Notes: a model not told the origin generated them from the letters alone. Numbered from the stretch's first letter, positions 46,489-54,713 are shown. The stretch: DNA of 64,000 bases from Psychrobacter sp. PL19 (GCF_017875835.1 NZ_JAGING010000001.1:2852001-2916000), one strand, 5' to 3'. Numbers and translations are program-made.

Positions 46489-47565
46489 TTATAGATCAGA
46501 AAAAGATCTAATTGCCGACGAAGAGGGTAATAACGCACTGAGAACACGGTTCCAGCGGGTTAAGCCAGTCGGATCAACATACACAATGTCGTTAGGGCGC
46601 ATCTCAAAACGACTGGCCAAGGGAAAGCTGGTAATGGTTTGCATATCGATATAATAGATATTGGTACGCGGGTAACCGGGGTTATCACGAACGATGTATA
46701 CTTTGGCGGCGTTGGCAGTATTGGCGTTAAGACCAGCAGACTCCCCCAATACTTGCGCCAAATTCAATCCTTGTTCAAGAATAGGCACCGGCGCCACTCG
46801 TCCAAACTCGCCTAAGACATATACTTTATTGATGTCTAGGGTATTGACGTGGATTGAGTCGCCATCTTGTACATAAATTTGATTGGCCGATGAGCCTATT
46901 TTCCGCAGTGAGGATAGGTTTATGTTGTAGCTTGTGCCTTTACGATTCAATACCATGTTGTCTGAATCACCAGTAACGGTTACCCCGCCTGCCATAGAAA
47001 TAGCGCTATAGAGAGACACAGGGGTGTCGGTAATATTAAACTCGCCCGCTTTACTGACTTCACCATCAATAATGAATTTATTGCCGCGATACTCGATGAC
47101 TTTTACTTGTGGATCTGAATATTTCAGATAACGTTGCAACTGTCCGCGTAGGTTTGTAGTAAATTTCGGGACACTTAGACCGCTGGCTTTAATACGACCT
47201 ATTAGAGGAATCTGAACGAAGCCTTGCTGATCGACGGTTAGACTCGAGGTCGAGGTATTAATATTTGGATAGTCCACCAGGACAACATTGAGAATATCGC
47301 CTGGCGCAATGCGGTAATCTACTCGGGTAGAGGTTCTTACTAGACGTGCTAAGTCACTACTGGGTCGAACCACTTGCTTAGGCGGTAGCGTGGCCAAACT
47401 TAACGGCTGTACGTCAAACTGTATGCCATTGTCTGCAACAAACGAACCACTGGGAGGCAAGTCGCCAGATTGGAAGCCAGAGTTAATAGTAGTGGTGGCA
47501 CAACCAGAGAGCAGGGTCGCTAGTAATACAAATATCGATAAAAAAGCCTTGGAAGACCTATACAT
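46489..47565 (-). CDS. wza: Outer-membrane polysaccharide export lipoprotein Wza
   Basis: A 358-residue lipoprotein from MYRSSKAFLSIFVLLATLLSGC, where the lipobox LLSGC gives a lipidated Cys near residue 22; a further in-frame ATG at 47595 would only add a hydrophilic leader. The Poly_export domain (YRIAPGDILNVVLVDYPNI) and SLBB-type repeats (FIIDGEVSKAGEFNITDTPVSLYSAISMAGGV, KVYVLGEFGRVAPVPILEQGLNLAQVLGE) are clear. It forms the octameric outer-membrane channel for capsule. It is the first gene of the capsule locus; its promoter must lie in the AT-rich region upstream. Confidence 0.94.
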   Translation of the reverse strand: MYRSSKAFLSIFVLLATLLSGCATTTINSGFQSGDLPPSGSFVADNGIQFDVQPLSLATLPPKQVVRPSSDLARLVRTSTRVDYRIAPGDILNVVLVDYPNINTSTSSLTVDQQGFVQIPLIGRIKASGLSVPKFTTNLRGQLQRYLKYSDPQVKVIEYRGNKFIIDGEVSKAGEFNITDTPVSLYSAISMAGGVTVTGDSDNMVLNRKGTSYNINLSSLRKIGSSANQIYVQDGDSIHVNTLDINKVYVLGEFGRVAPVPILEQGLNLAQVLGESAGLNANTANAAKVYIVRDNPGYPRTNIYYIDMQTITSFPLASRFEMRPNDIVYVDPTGLTRWNRVLSALLPSSSAIRSFSDL

Positions 47566-48042
47566 AGCGTTGACCTTATCAATCCTAGCAAGCACGACTG
47601 AAAATTATATTCAGTAAAGAAAATAATAATATTCACCATAATGAATCCATATATTTGTCATAGTAAATACATGAATCTTTATTCTTATTTTTCAATGGCT
47701 ACAAAATAACTGCATATTAGCATAAAGGTTTAATAAATAATCCATTTTTTACCTTTTATCGGTATCCAGTAGTGTTTTATCGGCCAATGATTAAAATTTT
47801 AGAGTTACTGTAAAGGTGGCTTAATTAATAGAGATTGCTGTCAAAATTATTTACCAAATAGTTATTGCTTATAAAAAACTCGTCGGTATTCTGTAAGAAA
47901 ATATATATATTATTATAAAATACAACATCACACTAACGAAAAACTTAACAATAGAAAACAAAAGTTCCTAAGAAACAATGGATGTTGATGTAAAACGTAG
48001 TACCCCATTTGAGTACAGCACTATTAATAAAGGAGAAAGAAG
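47566..48042. other. AT-rich divergent intergenic region between wza and a small ORF
   Basis: About 450 bases without a recognisable gene or MITE. It must contain the promoter of the wza-led locus (minus strand) and of the 74-residue ORF (plus strand). Several TATAAA-like hexamers occur, but I cannot choose one. No JUMPstart/ops element is seen here. Confidence 0.5.
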
Positions 48043-48267
48043 ATGAGTGACGATAGGGAATTGTCAGTTTATGAGCTTGGCATAATTAAAAATTCTCTAC
48101 GAGAACGAATGATTACCATAGAAGCGTTTAGAACGGATCTAGTCACTGACGATGAAGAACAAGAGATGAATGAGCGGATAGACGCTTTTAGGTTAGAATT
48201 AATCGTCATTAAGAACAAGATAAGAATGATGATTTCGAATAGAGCGGATGAAAATAGCTCACAATAA
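48043..48267 (+). CDS. Small hypothetical protein, 74 residues
   Basis: A charged protein, MSDDRELSVYELGIIKNSLR onward, predicted to be two long helices (LGIIKNSLRERMITIEAFRTDL and EEQEMNERIDAFRLELIVIKNKIRMMI) that could pair as a hairpin coiled coil. There is no signal peptide or membrane segment. A strong ribosome binding site (AAAGGAGAAAGAAG) sits just before the ATG, the best argument that it is real. rluB begins 108 bases downstream on the same strand. I do not recognise the family. Confidence 0.7.
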   Translation: MSDDRELSVYELGIIKNSLRERMITIEAFRTDLVTDDEEQEMNERIDAFRLELIVIKNKIRMMISNRADENSSQ

Positions 48268-48374
48268 TGTACAGATTTACTGATAGGCCCTCATAAATAG
48301 CGTAGAATAGCGGCTGTAAATTATCTTACCAAAATTCCTACATTGAGAAATGTAGCCCTAACCGACTCCAGGAT

Positions 48375-49316
48375 ATGATTATGAAAGATGAAAAATTACA
48401 AAAAGCCCTCGCCCGTATGGGTCTTGGCTCACGCCGTCAGATGGAAGAAGTCATTAAATCGGGCCGTGTAACGGTCAATAATGCGCCTGCCACCATCGGC
48501 GATCGGGTCGAGCAAGGCGACGAGATTCGCGTCGATGGCCGTCAGATTAAATATACCTCTGAACATGAAAAGCGCCGCCGGGTCTTGGCTTATTATAAGC
48601 CCGAGGGCGAAGTCTGCTCTGCTAATGACCCAGAAGGTCGTCCAACTGTGTTTGAACGCTTGCCTAAACTGACTCACGATCGCTGGGTAATGGTCGGTCG
48701 CTTGGACATCAACTCTACCGGGTTATTGTTATTTACCAATGATGGTGAAATGGCCCATCGCTTGATGCATCCCTCTGGTGAAGTGACCCGTGAATACGCC
48801 GTACGCGTATTGGGTGAAGTCACACCAGATATCGCCCGTAACATGACTACTGGCGTCATGCTAGAAGATGGTATGGCCCACTTTGAAGATATCAAAGAAG
48901 GCGGCGGCGAAGGCGTTAATAAGTGGTATCACGTCAAGCTAAAAGAAGGCCGTAACCGTGAAGTACGCCGTCTATTTGAATCACAAAGCCTAAAAGTTAG
49001 CCGTCTGTTGCGCACAAGCTACGGCGGCATCGCGCTACCAAAAGAGCTGCGTACCGGTCGCTTCTTGGAATTGGATAGAAAAGACATCAATACCTTAACC
49101 GACTTGGTCAGCATGCGTCCACGTTATGGTACGGGTCTACACGGCGCCGCCAAAGACAAGCAAGAACGTATTAAGAATAAGCCCCTTAAAGCGCGCCGTA
49201 GTGACAGCGGTCACAATAAAAAGCCCAAGCCTAACGAGGGTCCAAAATCTAGCGACAGTACCAAACCAGCCAATCGTGGTACGCGTAACACCCCTGAGCG
49301 CAACAATCGCCGTTAA
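48375..49316 (+). CDS. rluB: 23S rRNA pseudouridine synthase RluB
   Basis: A 313-residue protein with an N-terminal S4 RNA-binding domain (LQKALARMGLGSRRQMEEVIKSGRVTVNN) and a RsuA/RluB-type synthase domain with the catalytic aspartate in MVGRLDINSTGLLLFTNDG, followed by REYAVRVLGEV and KLKEGRNREVRRLFE. RluB makes pseudouridine 2605 in 23S rRNA. The last about 65 residues are a Lys/Arg/Asn/Ser-rich tail common in RluB. ScpB, often next to RluB, is 34 kb away here. The start could be the second Met (MKDEKLQ). Confidence 0.93.
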   Translation: MIMKDEKLQKALARMGLGSRRQMEEVIKSGRVTVNNAPATIGDRVEQGDEIRVDGRQIKYTSEHEKRRRVLAYYKPEGEVCSANDPEGRPTVFERLPKLTHDRWVMVGRLDINSTGLLLFTNDGEMAHRLMHPSGEVTREYAVRVLGEVTPDIARNMTTGVMLEDGMAHFEDIKEGGGEGVNKWYHVKLKEGRNREVRRLFESQSLKVSRLLRTSYGGIALPKELRTGRFLELDRKDINTLTDLVSMRPRYGTGLHGAAKDKQERIKNKPLKARRSDSGHNKKPKPNEGPKSSDSTKPANRGTRNTPERNNRR

Positions 49317-49329
49317 GATAAACCCCTGC

Positions 49330-49480
49330 TATAGTCAGTCGGCTTTACACTAAGTCAAAATGATTATCGTGAGGCTGGGAGAAATTTTTGTAGCCTCTGG
49401 AGTGGCATCGCCACACAGCAAGCAAGAAAAACTTATGCCAGCAGTAGGTTAGGTATCGATATTACTTTTCATTGACTATA
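49330..49480. mobile_element. MITE copy 7, complete (151 bp)
   Basis: Ends TATAGTCA (49330-49337) and TGACTATA (49473-49480). The interior is a mosaic: the left third resembles copy 2/3-type sequence (GCTGGGAGAAATTTT), the right part the copy 4 subtype (GGTATCGATATTACTTTTCA). Confidence 0.85.
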
Positions 49481-49495
49481 GCTGAACAAAAACAT

Positions 49496-49537
49496 AAAAA
49501 AGCTGCCAGCGATATGTAATCGCTGGCAGCTTTTTTT
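49496..49537. terminator. Bidirectional rho-independent terminator between rluB and a convergent gene
   Basis: A perfect 13-bp stem, AGCTGCCAGCGAT (49501-49513) with ATCGCTGGCAGCT (49519-49531), has a 5-base loop, with A's before and T's after, so it can serve both converging genes. Confidence 0.95.
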
Positions 49538-49550
49538 ATGTTTTAACACT

Positions 49551-50159
49551 TTAAGTGTTGTGGCTGTCTATATATTTCTTCATTACCCGTAAGTCTTGCA
49601 AGTGCTGGCTGTCCACCTGCTCTAATAATTCATCCAAGCGGCTGTCAATATTATTCAAGGCGTCTTGTAAGAGTTGCCCGGCCTCAGTGCGTTTATGATT
49701 AGTAGCGCCTTTATCGCTAGTGGTATCAGCACTAACAGTAGCGTCAGAACCTCCATTAATCCCTGCTAAATGATAATGACTGGCTAACATCTCCGGTAGC
49801 CGTGACTGTAATAGCTTGTGCAGCACAAATTGCTGCTCAGTCAGCGCTGGCGTTCGGTGTTGTGCTTGTGAGTCTAGCTGATAACGCTGATAGGTCGCTA
49901 CTTTATTATCAATGTGCTGTAACTGACGCAGTTGGTGGTCTGATAACGCACTTAGATGCTGGCTATTCAAGCTCAGCTGTTGCCAGGTCAGGTTAGGCAA
50001 TGATAGAGGCGCGTTAGGGTCTTGATAAGTCAGCACCCCTGGTGTGATGCCAACTGCGCTATGTAATGCTTGCCAGCCCTTTTTACCCAAATAAAGGATA
50101 ACAATCGTAGTAGCAATACCCACACCTAATAATATGCTCATGTCTGTGACATCCTGCAT
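49551..50159 (-). CDS. Uncharacterised membrane-anchored protein, three-paralogue family member 1
   Basis: A 202-residue protein with one N-terminal membrane helix (MSILLGVGIATTIVILYLG, about 7-26) and a helical soluble part. The segment LTEQQFVLHKLLQSRLPEML and the C-terminal GQLLQDALNNIDSRLDELLEQVDSQHLQDLRVMKKYID line up with the proteins at 52255 and 52909 in spacing and in the I-x3-LDELL and HRY/KKY positions. No enzymatic motif is visible. I do not recognise the family; function unknown. The other two members lie on the same strand 2 kb away, separated by a Sel1 gene and an IS30 remnant. Confidence 0.7.
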   Translation of the reverse strand: MQDVTDMSILLGVGIATTIVILYLGKKGWQALHSAVGITPGVLTYQDPNAPLSLPNLTWQQLSLNSQHLSALSDHQLRQLQHIDNKVATYQRYQLDSQAQHRTPALTEQQFVLHKLLQSRLPEMLASHYHLAGINGGSDATVSADTTSDKGATNHKRTEAGQLLQDALNNIDSRLDELLEQVDSQHLQDLRVMKKYIDSHNT

Positions 50160-50317
50160 CTATAAGCCCATCCCAAAGTCTGTCACTATTCCGTCACTAT
50201 TCCGCTACTCATCATAACTTAACGGCAGCTCACCTGGGATTGTTTCGAAGTTCACGGTTTACTTGTTCAAACGCCTATCTAATTGTCAAAAAATCGATGG
50301 CTATGGGTTAATACTTG

Positions 50318-51358
50318 CTATTTTTCTTCTGTATTTAGTATTTTATATCGATCACAGGCACATTGATTTCCATTGTCGCAAGATTTACCAAACCATTCTT
50401 TTGCTATCACTTTGCTTTGGCGCACACCATATCCCTCAATGTACATTATTCCCAAATTAAATTCAGCTGAATGACTTCCTTGTTCCGCTGCCTTTTGAAA
50501 CAGCTCAAGTGCTTTGGTATAGTTTTGTAGAGCGCCTTGGCCACTCGAGTATATTTCTCCAAGGCTGATTCGTGCTGATAGGTGATTTTGATTGACTGCC
50601 TTTTCATACCACTGCGCTGCCGCAGAAAGATCTTGAGTGATACCGAATCCATTCTCATACATCAGCCCAAGATTGAATTGAGAGTCAGCATGGCCTTGGT
50701 TAGCTGCTTTTTGGAACCATTCCACTGCCATAAGAAAATCTTGAGACGTCCCGAATCCATTCTTATGCATCAAGCCGAGATTTAACTGAGATCTAATGTG
50801 GCCTTGATCAGCCGCCTTTTGAAACCATTCAACTGCCATAGAGTAGTCTTGTGGAACCCCAAGTCCATTCCTATACATTAACCCGAGATGGAACTTAGAG
50901 TCAGCATGACCTTGGTCAGCTGCCTTATGATACCATTTAGTTGCTATGGTAAGGTCTTGCTGGATGCCTTTGGCGTTCTCATACATGGACCCAAGCTTGA
51001 ATTGAGATTTAATGTGCCCTTGGTTAGCGGCTTTCTGATACCACTTGACTACTATAGAGTAGTCTTGCTGAACACCTTTGGCATTCTCATACATTGATCC
51101 AAGACGGAACTGAGCGTCAATATGACCTTGATTAGCGGCCTTCTGATACCATTTAATTGCTATAGCAAAATTTTGGTGAACACCTTTGCTATTTTCATAC
51201 ATTGAACCAAGGTGGAACTGATCTGACATATCCCCATTTTCTGCTAAATTTGTAGAAACTACTAAGTTCATGGCCTTAGCTGATAGTGGGATTTTTAGAA
51301 ATACACCTAAAACCACTACTCTATAAAACAACATTCGCTTTAGCGTTTGTAATGTCAT
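50318..51358 (-). CDS. Secreted Sel1-repeat protein
   Basis: About 346 residues from MTLQTLKRMLFYRVVVLGVF, chosen because AAGGGTG precedes this ATG; a further ATG at 51385 would add nine residues. A signal peptide (ending near PLSAKA) is followed by eight tandem 36-residue Sel1 repeats of the type QFxLGxMYENxKGVQQDxxxAxKWYQKAANQGH, and a Cys-containing tail (SCDNGNQCACDRY). Sel1 proteins are solenoid adaptors for protein contacts, here probably periplasmic. The first three and the middle repeats are close to identical at DNA level, suggesting recent repeat duplication. Partner unknown. Confidence 0.88.
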   Translation of the reverse strand: MTLQTLKRMLFYRVVVLGVFLKIPLSAKAMNLVVSTNLAENGDMSDQFHLGSMYENSKGVHQNFAIAIKWYQKAANQGHIDAQFRLGSMYENAKGVQQDYSIVVKWYQKAANQGHIKSQFKLGSMYENAKGIQQDLTIATKWYHKAADQGHADSKFHLGLMYRNGLGVPQDYSMAVEWFQKAADQGHIRSQLNLGLMHKNGFGTSQDFLMAVEWFQKAANQGHADSQFNLGLMYENGFGITQDLSAAAQWYEKAVNQNHLSARISLGEIYSSGQGALQNYTKALELFQKAAEQGSHSAEFNLGIMYIEGYGVRQSKVIAKEWFGKSCDNGNQCACDRYKILNTEEK

Positions 51359-51499
51359 TGTTTCACCCTTAGAAAATAACTGCATGAGTAATTAAACGAT
51401 GGCAAAAGTATTCGTATATTAATGTTTAAATCTATCTAATATGAAATGCTTGCTATAGTTTTGTTAACGTTAAGTTACATTTTACTGTAATAACAAACA

Positions 51500-51592
51500 A
51501 AATGATTGTATCTTAAAATAAAAATGATTGTATCTTAAAATAAAAATAATTATATATTAAAGTTAAACTAATTATATATAAAATATAGAATA
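51500..51592. repeat. AT-rich tandem repeat between the Sel1 gene and IS30
   Basis: Two exact units of AATGATTGTATCTTAAAATA AAA-type sequence are followed by diverged AATAATTATATATTAAAGTT units. The stretch 51386-51640 otherwise holds only the Sel1 promoter region and the right half of a MITE. Confidence 0.65.
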
Positions 51593-51637
51593 TATTTATC
51601 GTCATACCAGCAGTACCCTAGCGTTTTTAAGGTATTT

Positions 51638-52243
51638 AGATTAACACGTGAAGTGCAATTTCAAACAGCAGGTGAAAAAGAGGCCTAGATGAGCTATACA
51701 CATCTAAGCCTAGGGGAGCGATATCAGATTTATGCCCTTAAAGGGGCAAGCCACAGCATTAAATTTATAGCGGGCGAATTAAATAGAAGTTCTAGCACCA
51801 TATCAAGAGAGCTTAGACGCAATGAAAGTCAGCGTGGCTACCGACCAAAGCATGCCCACACAACGTCTAAAGCGCGGCGAGCAAACAACGCCCTCACTAT
51901 TGTATCAAACGTCTGGGATTGGGTCATTGCTAAGCTAAAGTTACAATGGAGCCCAGAACAAATAGCAGGCGTCCATGGCGGTATCAGCCACATGAGTATC
52001 TATCGCTACCTGTGGACAGACAAAAGACAAGGTGGTGGGTTATGGCAGTGTTTAAGACGTAAAGCCAAACCTTACCGTCAAAGGCTGACTGACGAGACTC
52101 GTGGTCGCATCAATGACAGGGTCTCTATTCATAAGCGTCCGCAAGTAGTCGAAGACCGATCCCGTATTGGCGATTGGGATTCAAAACACCGAATCAGATA
52201 TTCTTTAACATCATTTAGCGTTGCACTTGGTGTGTTAATCTAG
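51638..52243 (+). mobile_element. IS30-family element, internally deleted
   Basis: The left end AGATTAACACGTGAAGTGCA and the right end (reverse complement) AGATTAACACACCAAGTGCA are inverted repeats. An 8-bp direct repeat AGGTATTT flanks it (51630-51637 and 52244-52251), inside the MITE. At about 606 bp it is some 400 bp shorter than a usual IS30 element. Confidence 0.88.
51689..52243 (+). pseudogene. IS30-family transposase, C-terminal half deleted
   Basis: 184 codons. The N-terminal DNA-binding part is intact (SYTHLSLGERYQIYALKGAS, then SSSTISRELRRN) and the frame reaches SRIGDWDSKHR, the start of the DDE domain (usually GDWE-DTI). It then jumps into the right-end sequence, so the catalytic residues after the first Asp are lost. 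The stop codon is formed by the terminal repeat (ATCTAG). A truncated DNA-binding fragment could still be made, but catalysis is not possible. Confidence 0.9.
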
Positions 52244-52254
52244 AGGTATTTTAA

Positions 52255-52872
52255 CTATAAAGTTTTGTCGATAACCGTCTCATTGTTATTAGCAGGATCA
52301 TTGGTAAGCTGTTGCAGCGGCGCATTGGATGATGGATTCTCAAAACGCTGTTGTAGATAGCGATGGGTCACCAGTAGCTTTTGCCCATCCTGATGATAAG
52401 AAGCAGTCAGCAGGTCGTCAAACTGGGTGTTAATGGTGCCCAGTACTTCTAACAGCGCCTCTTTGCCCGTGACATCGGAATGTTTTATCTTAGTAGTATC
52501 AACATGGCCACCGTCTAGGTCATGTAAGCGTCGATAATCAGCCACTGCTTGCGGGATATGAGTATCCATTAAGTTTTGAATCATGATATAGGTTTCGTTG
52601 ACGGTGTCTTTGTCATCGATTTTGCCATCATTATTGGTATCGCCATAAATCACCCGTAGCTTTTCACCTTTTTGATTGATCTCAGCCAGTGAGCTTTTGA
52701 CCACTTCCGGTAAGCTTTTTTCGGGGATATAACCCAGTTGCGGCATGGCCTTGTATTCCAGCATCTTGGGTGCCGTGACCTTTTTGATCCCACGATAGCC
52801 CAGATACAAGCCAGCTGCCGGTAGCACGCCGTACAATACAAACATCACTAGCATGGCGGTTATTTGGGTCAT
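52255..52872 (-). CDS. Uncharacterised membrane-anchored protein with EF-hand-like loop, paralogue 2
   Basis: A 205-residue protein with an N-terminal membrane helix (MLVMFVLYGVLPAAGLYLGY, about 7-26). A perfect EF-hand-type calcium loop DTNNDGKIDDKD (about 77-88) is followed by NETYIMIQNLMDTHIPQAVADYRRL and the C-terminal GKEALLEVLGTINTQFDDLLTASYHQDGQKLLVTHRYLQQRF, shared in pattern with paralogues 1 and 3. The stop TAG lies in the right end of the split MITE copy 8. The third paralogue starts 36 bases upstream on the same strand. Function unknown. Confidence 0.72.
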   Translation of the reverse strand: MTQITAMLVMFVLYGVLPAAGLYLGYRGIKKVTAPKMLEYKAMPQLGYIPEKSLPEVVKSSLAEINQKGEKLRVIYGDTNNDGKIDDKDTVNETYIMIQNLMDTHIPQAVADYRRLHDLDGGHVDTTKIKHSDVTGKEALLEVLGTINTQFDDLLTASYHQDGQKLLVTHRYLQQRFENPSSNAPLQQLTNDPANNNETVIDKTL

Positions 52873-52908
52873 TATGGTGTCCTAATTAAAACTCGAATGA
52901 AACCAAGC

Positions 52909-53709
52909 TTAGCTTTTGGTGCGACTCTTAACATAACGATGGGTAGAGGCTAGGCTATTCATGACCGTTTGATGCAGCTGATCTAGTAGCTCATCCAGCT
53001 CATAATCAATCTCTAAGAATAAGTCCGTCAGCATGCCACCGGCGGTCATATTGCCTTGTACCTTGTTGTTCTTAGTACGGTGCGGACTAAAGCGTAGCAG
53101 CTGCTCATAATGATGTAGCGCTTCTGGAATGCTTTCGTTCACCAGCTTGTCAATGGCAAACTGCCGCTCATTGTGCTGTTGCTGCTGTTGTTCATTGAGC
53201 TCATGGCTCCAGTCACGATAACGTTTGAGCTTGCCATTGATTCGGTCTAAGACCGCTACGGCTTCAATAGGCATCGCATTTAGGGTGGCCTCATCAACCA
53301 CATCGACAAGTTCGGTCATGATAGGGCAGCGTCCATGTTTGAGATACCATAGGGTATCCGGGTTAAAAGGCGGGCGATTGGGCCATACCATCTGCGCCCG
53401 ATTGGCTAAATAGCGATCGGTAAGCGGGGTCGGCGAACGAATATCATTCACCTGTGCTAACGCATCACAAATACGGTCAACCTGCTGTGGGGCATTAAGC
53501 GGCAACTCGCCAGTATTTTGTGGCATGGCTGTTTCTTGAGCAGTATTTGATTGTGCCGCATCGACACCCCTATTTCTATGATTGTTACCATTTGCACTAT
53601 TATTAGTGGCATTAGTCGCCGCCTGCTTGGCATTTTTAGCTGCCGTGGTTGGCAGGTCATCTTGTGCTTGCCCAAATGACTGTAGCATTCTCGTCAAACT
53701 TATGACCAT
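52909..53709 (-). CDS. Uncharacterised protein, paralogue 3 of the family
   Basis: A 266-residue protein without a clear membrane segment. The first 75 residues are Ala/Asn/Gln-rich and low in complexity. The conserved part runs from IEAVAVLDRINGKLKRYRDWSHELN through a Gln run to NERQFAIDKLVNESIPEALHHYEQLL, then MLTDLFLEIDYELDELLDQLHQTVMNSLASTHRYVKSR, matching the C-terminal pattern of the other two. It also has a unique domain (about 80-155: DALAQVNDIRSPTPLTDRYLANRAQMVWPNRPPFNPDTLWYLKHGRCP). It precedes paralogue 2 and is probably co-transcribed with it. Not recognised. Confidence 0.7.
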   Translation of the reverse strand: MVISLTRMLQSFGQAQDDLPTTAAKNAKQAATNATNNSANGNNHRNRGVDAAQSNTAQETAMPQNTGELPLNAPQQVDRICDALAQVNDIRSPTPLTDRYLANRAQMVWPNRPPFNPDTLWYLKHGRCPIMTELVDVVDEATLNAMPIEAVAVLDRINGKLKRYRDWSHELNEQQQQQHNERQFAIDKLVNESIPEALHHYEQLLRFSPHRTKNNKVQGNMTAGGMLTDLFLEIDYELDELLDQLHQTVMNSLASTHRYVKSRTKS

Positions 53710-53840
53710 GACCTACTCTGCCCCTTACCTATTTATTACTATTGCACTCAATTACTAGATAGCTTATCTTAACAGCTTTTTACCAGTCTACCAGTAAGCA
53801 AACGTCAGTGTTTTGCTGCTTGAATATTAAGTAAATTATT

Positions 53841-54443
53841 ATGAATGCCACTGATTATTTTTCGGGTCTATTATTAGGGTTAACGCTGATTATAGCGATT
53901 GGCTCGCAAAACGCCTTTGTCCTCAAACAAGGGCTCAAGCGTGAACATATCTTCTTTATTTGCCTATTTTGTGCCGTTAGTGATGCCTTATTAATTTCTG
54001 CTGGCGTCGCAGGGTTTGGCGCAGTCACCGCCCGCTATCCGCAAGTAGTTACTGTGGCCAAACTCGCTGGCGTGATATTTTTGCTCGGCTATGGCTTACA
54101 GAGCTTGTATGCCAGTATGCGCTTGTCCCATGCACTGACTGCTGAGGGACAAGTGGTCACCAGCTTAAAAAAAGCGCTGCTGTTATGCTTCGGCTTTACC
54201 TGGCTCAATCCGCACGTCTACCTAGATACATTGGTCTTAGTAGGCATGGTTTCAACCGGTGCCAGTAGTAAATTAGTATTTGCCAGTGGCGCGGTCAGTG
54301 CTTCGTTTTTATTCTTCTTTGCCTTAGGCTATGGCGCCCGTCTGCTTAGGCCATTATTTGCCAAGCCAAAAGCCTGGAATATACTCGATGCCCTAGTAGG
54401 TATATTGATGCTGTACTTGGCGTGGCATTTGTATCGGAGCTGA
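53841..54443 (+). CDS. LysE/ArgO-family amino acid exporter
   Basis: A 200-residue inner-membrane protein with about six hydrophobic helices. It starts DYFSGLLLGLTLIIAIGSQNAFVLKQGLKREHIFFICLFCAVSDALLI, the family signature region, and has FGFTWLNPHVYLDTLVLVG (Asn-Pro-His, conserved in LysE/ArgO) in the middle. It exports lysine or arginine from the cytosol; which one cannot be told. Length matches ArgO. No LysR-type activator is adjacent. A MITE follows 14 bases after its stop. Confidence 0.92.
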   Translation: MNATDYFSGLLLGLTLIIAIGSQNAFVLKQGLKREHIFFICLFCAVSDALLISAGVAGFGAVTARYPQVVTVAKLAGVIFLLGYGLQSLYASMRLSHALTAEGQVVTSLKKALLLCFGFTWLNPHVYLDTLVLVGMVSTGASSKLVFASGAVSASFLFFFALGYGARLLRPLFAKPKAWNILDALVGILMLYLAWHLYRS

Positions 54444-54457
54444 TATCTCGGAGCTAG

Positions 54458-54595
54458 TATAGTCAGTGAAAAGTAATATCGATATATAACCTACTGCTGG
54501 CATACGTTTTTCTTGCTTGCTGTGCCTACGCAGACAGAGGCTGCAAAAAACTCATACCAGCAGTACCGTCGCGTTTTTAAGGTACTTTAAGTATA
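54458..54595. mobile_element. MITE copy 9, complete (138 bp)
   Basis: Left end TATAGTCAGTGAAAAGTAAT (54458), right end GGTACTTTAAGTATA (to 54595). Arms CTGCTGGCATACGTTTTTC and AAAAAACTCATACCAGCAG. Same length as copy 4. Confidence 0.88.
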
Positions 54596-54635
54596 TCTCA
54601 AAGCTAAAATATCAGAGCTAAAATATCGGAGCTAA

Positions 54636-54670
54636 AAAAGCCAAACACTTAATATTGAGGTGTTTGGCTT
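54636..54670 (-). terminator. Rho-independent terminator after the monooxygenase gene
   Basis: On the minus strand GCCAAACAC (54668-54660) pairs with GTGTTTGGC (54648-54640), followed by TTTTTT. It lies 45 bases after the stop of the gene at 54714. Confidence 0.85.
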
Positions 54671-54713
54671 GATCTAGTTTATTCACTTTAAGGATAAAAT
54701 GACTCAACAGTAT

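Larger units (their letters stand above)
51603..52259. repeat. MITE copy 8 (right half), split by an IS30 derivative
   Basis: CATACCAGCAGTACCCTAGC then GTTTTTAAGGTATTT up to 51637, continued after the insertion as AGGTATTTTAACTATA to 52259. This is the right half of the copy 4 subtype. The left half is missing. Confidence 0.8.

Noticed and set aside
47381..47391. GGCGGTAGCGT resembling an ops/JUMPstart element
   Set aside because: It lies inside the wza coding sequence and on the strand opposite to capsule transcription, so it cannot act as a leader element for this locus.
49551..53709. The three-paralogue cluster as a toxin-antitoxin or phage defence system
   Set aside because: No nuclease, protease, NTPase or toxin-like motif is visible and the proteins are larger than typical antitoxin pairs; only a helical, membrane-linked architecture can be supported.
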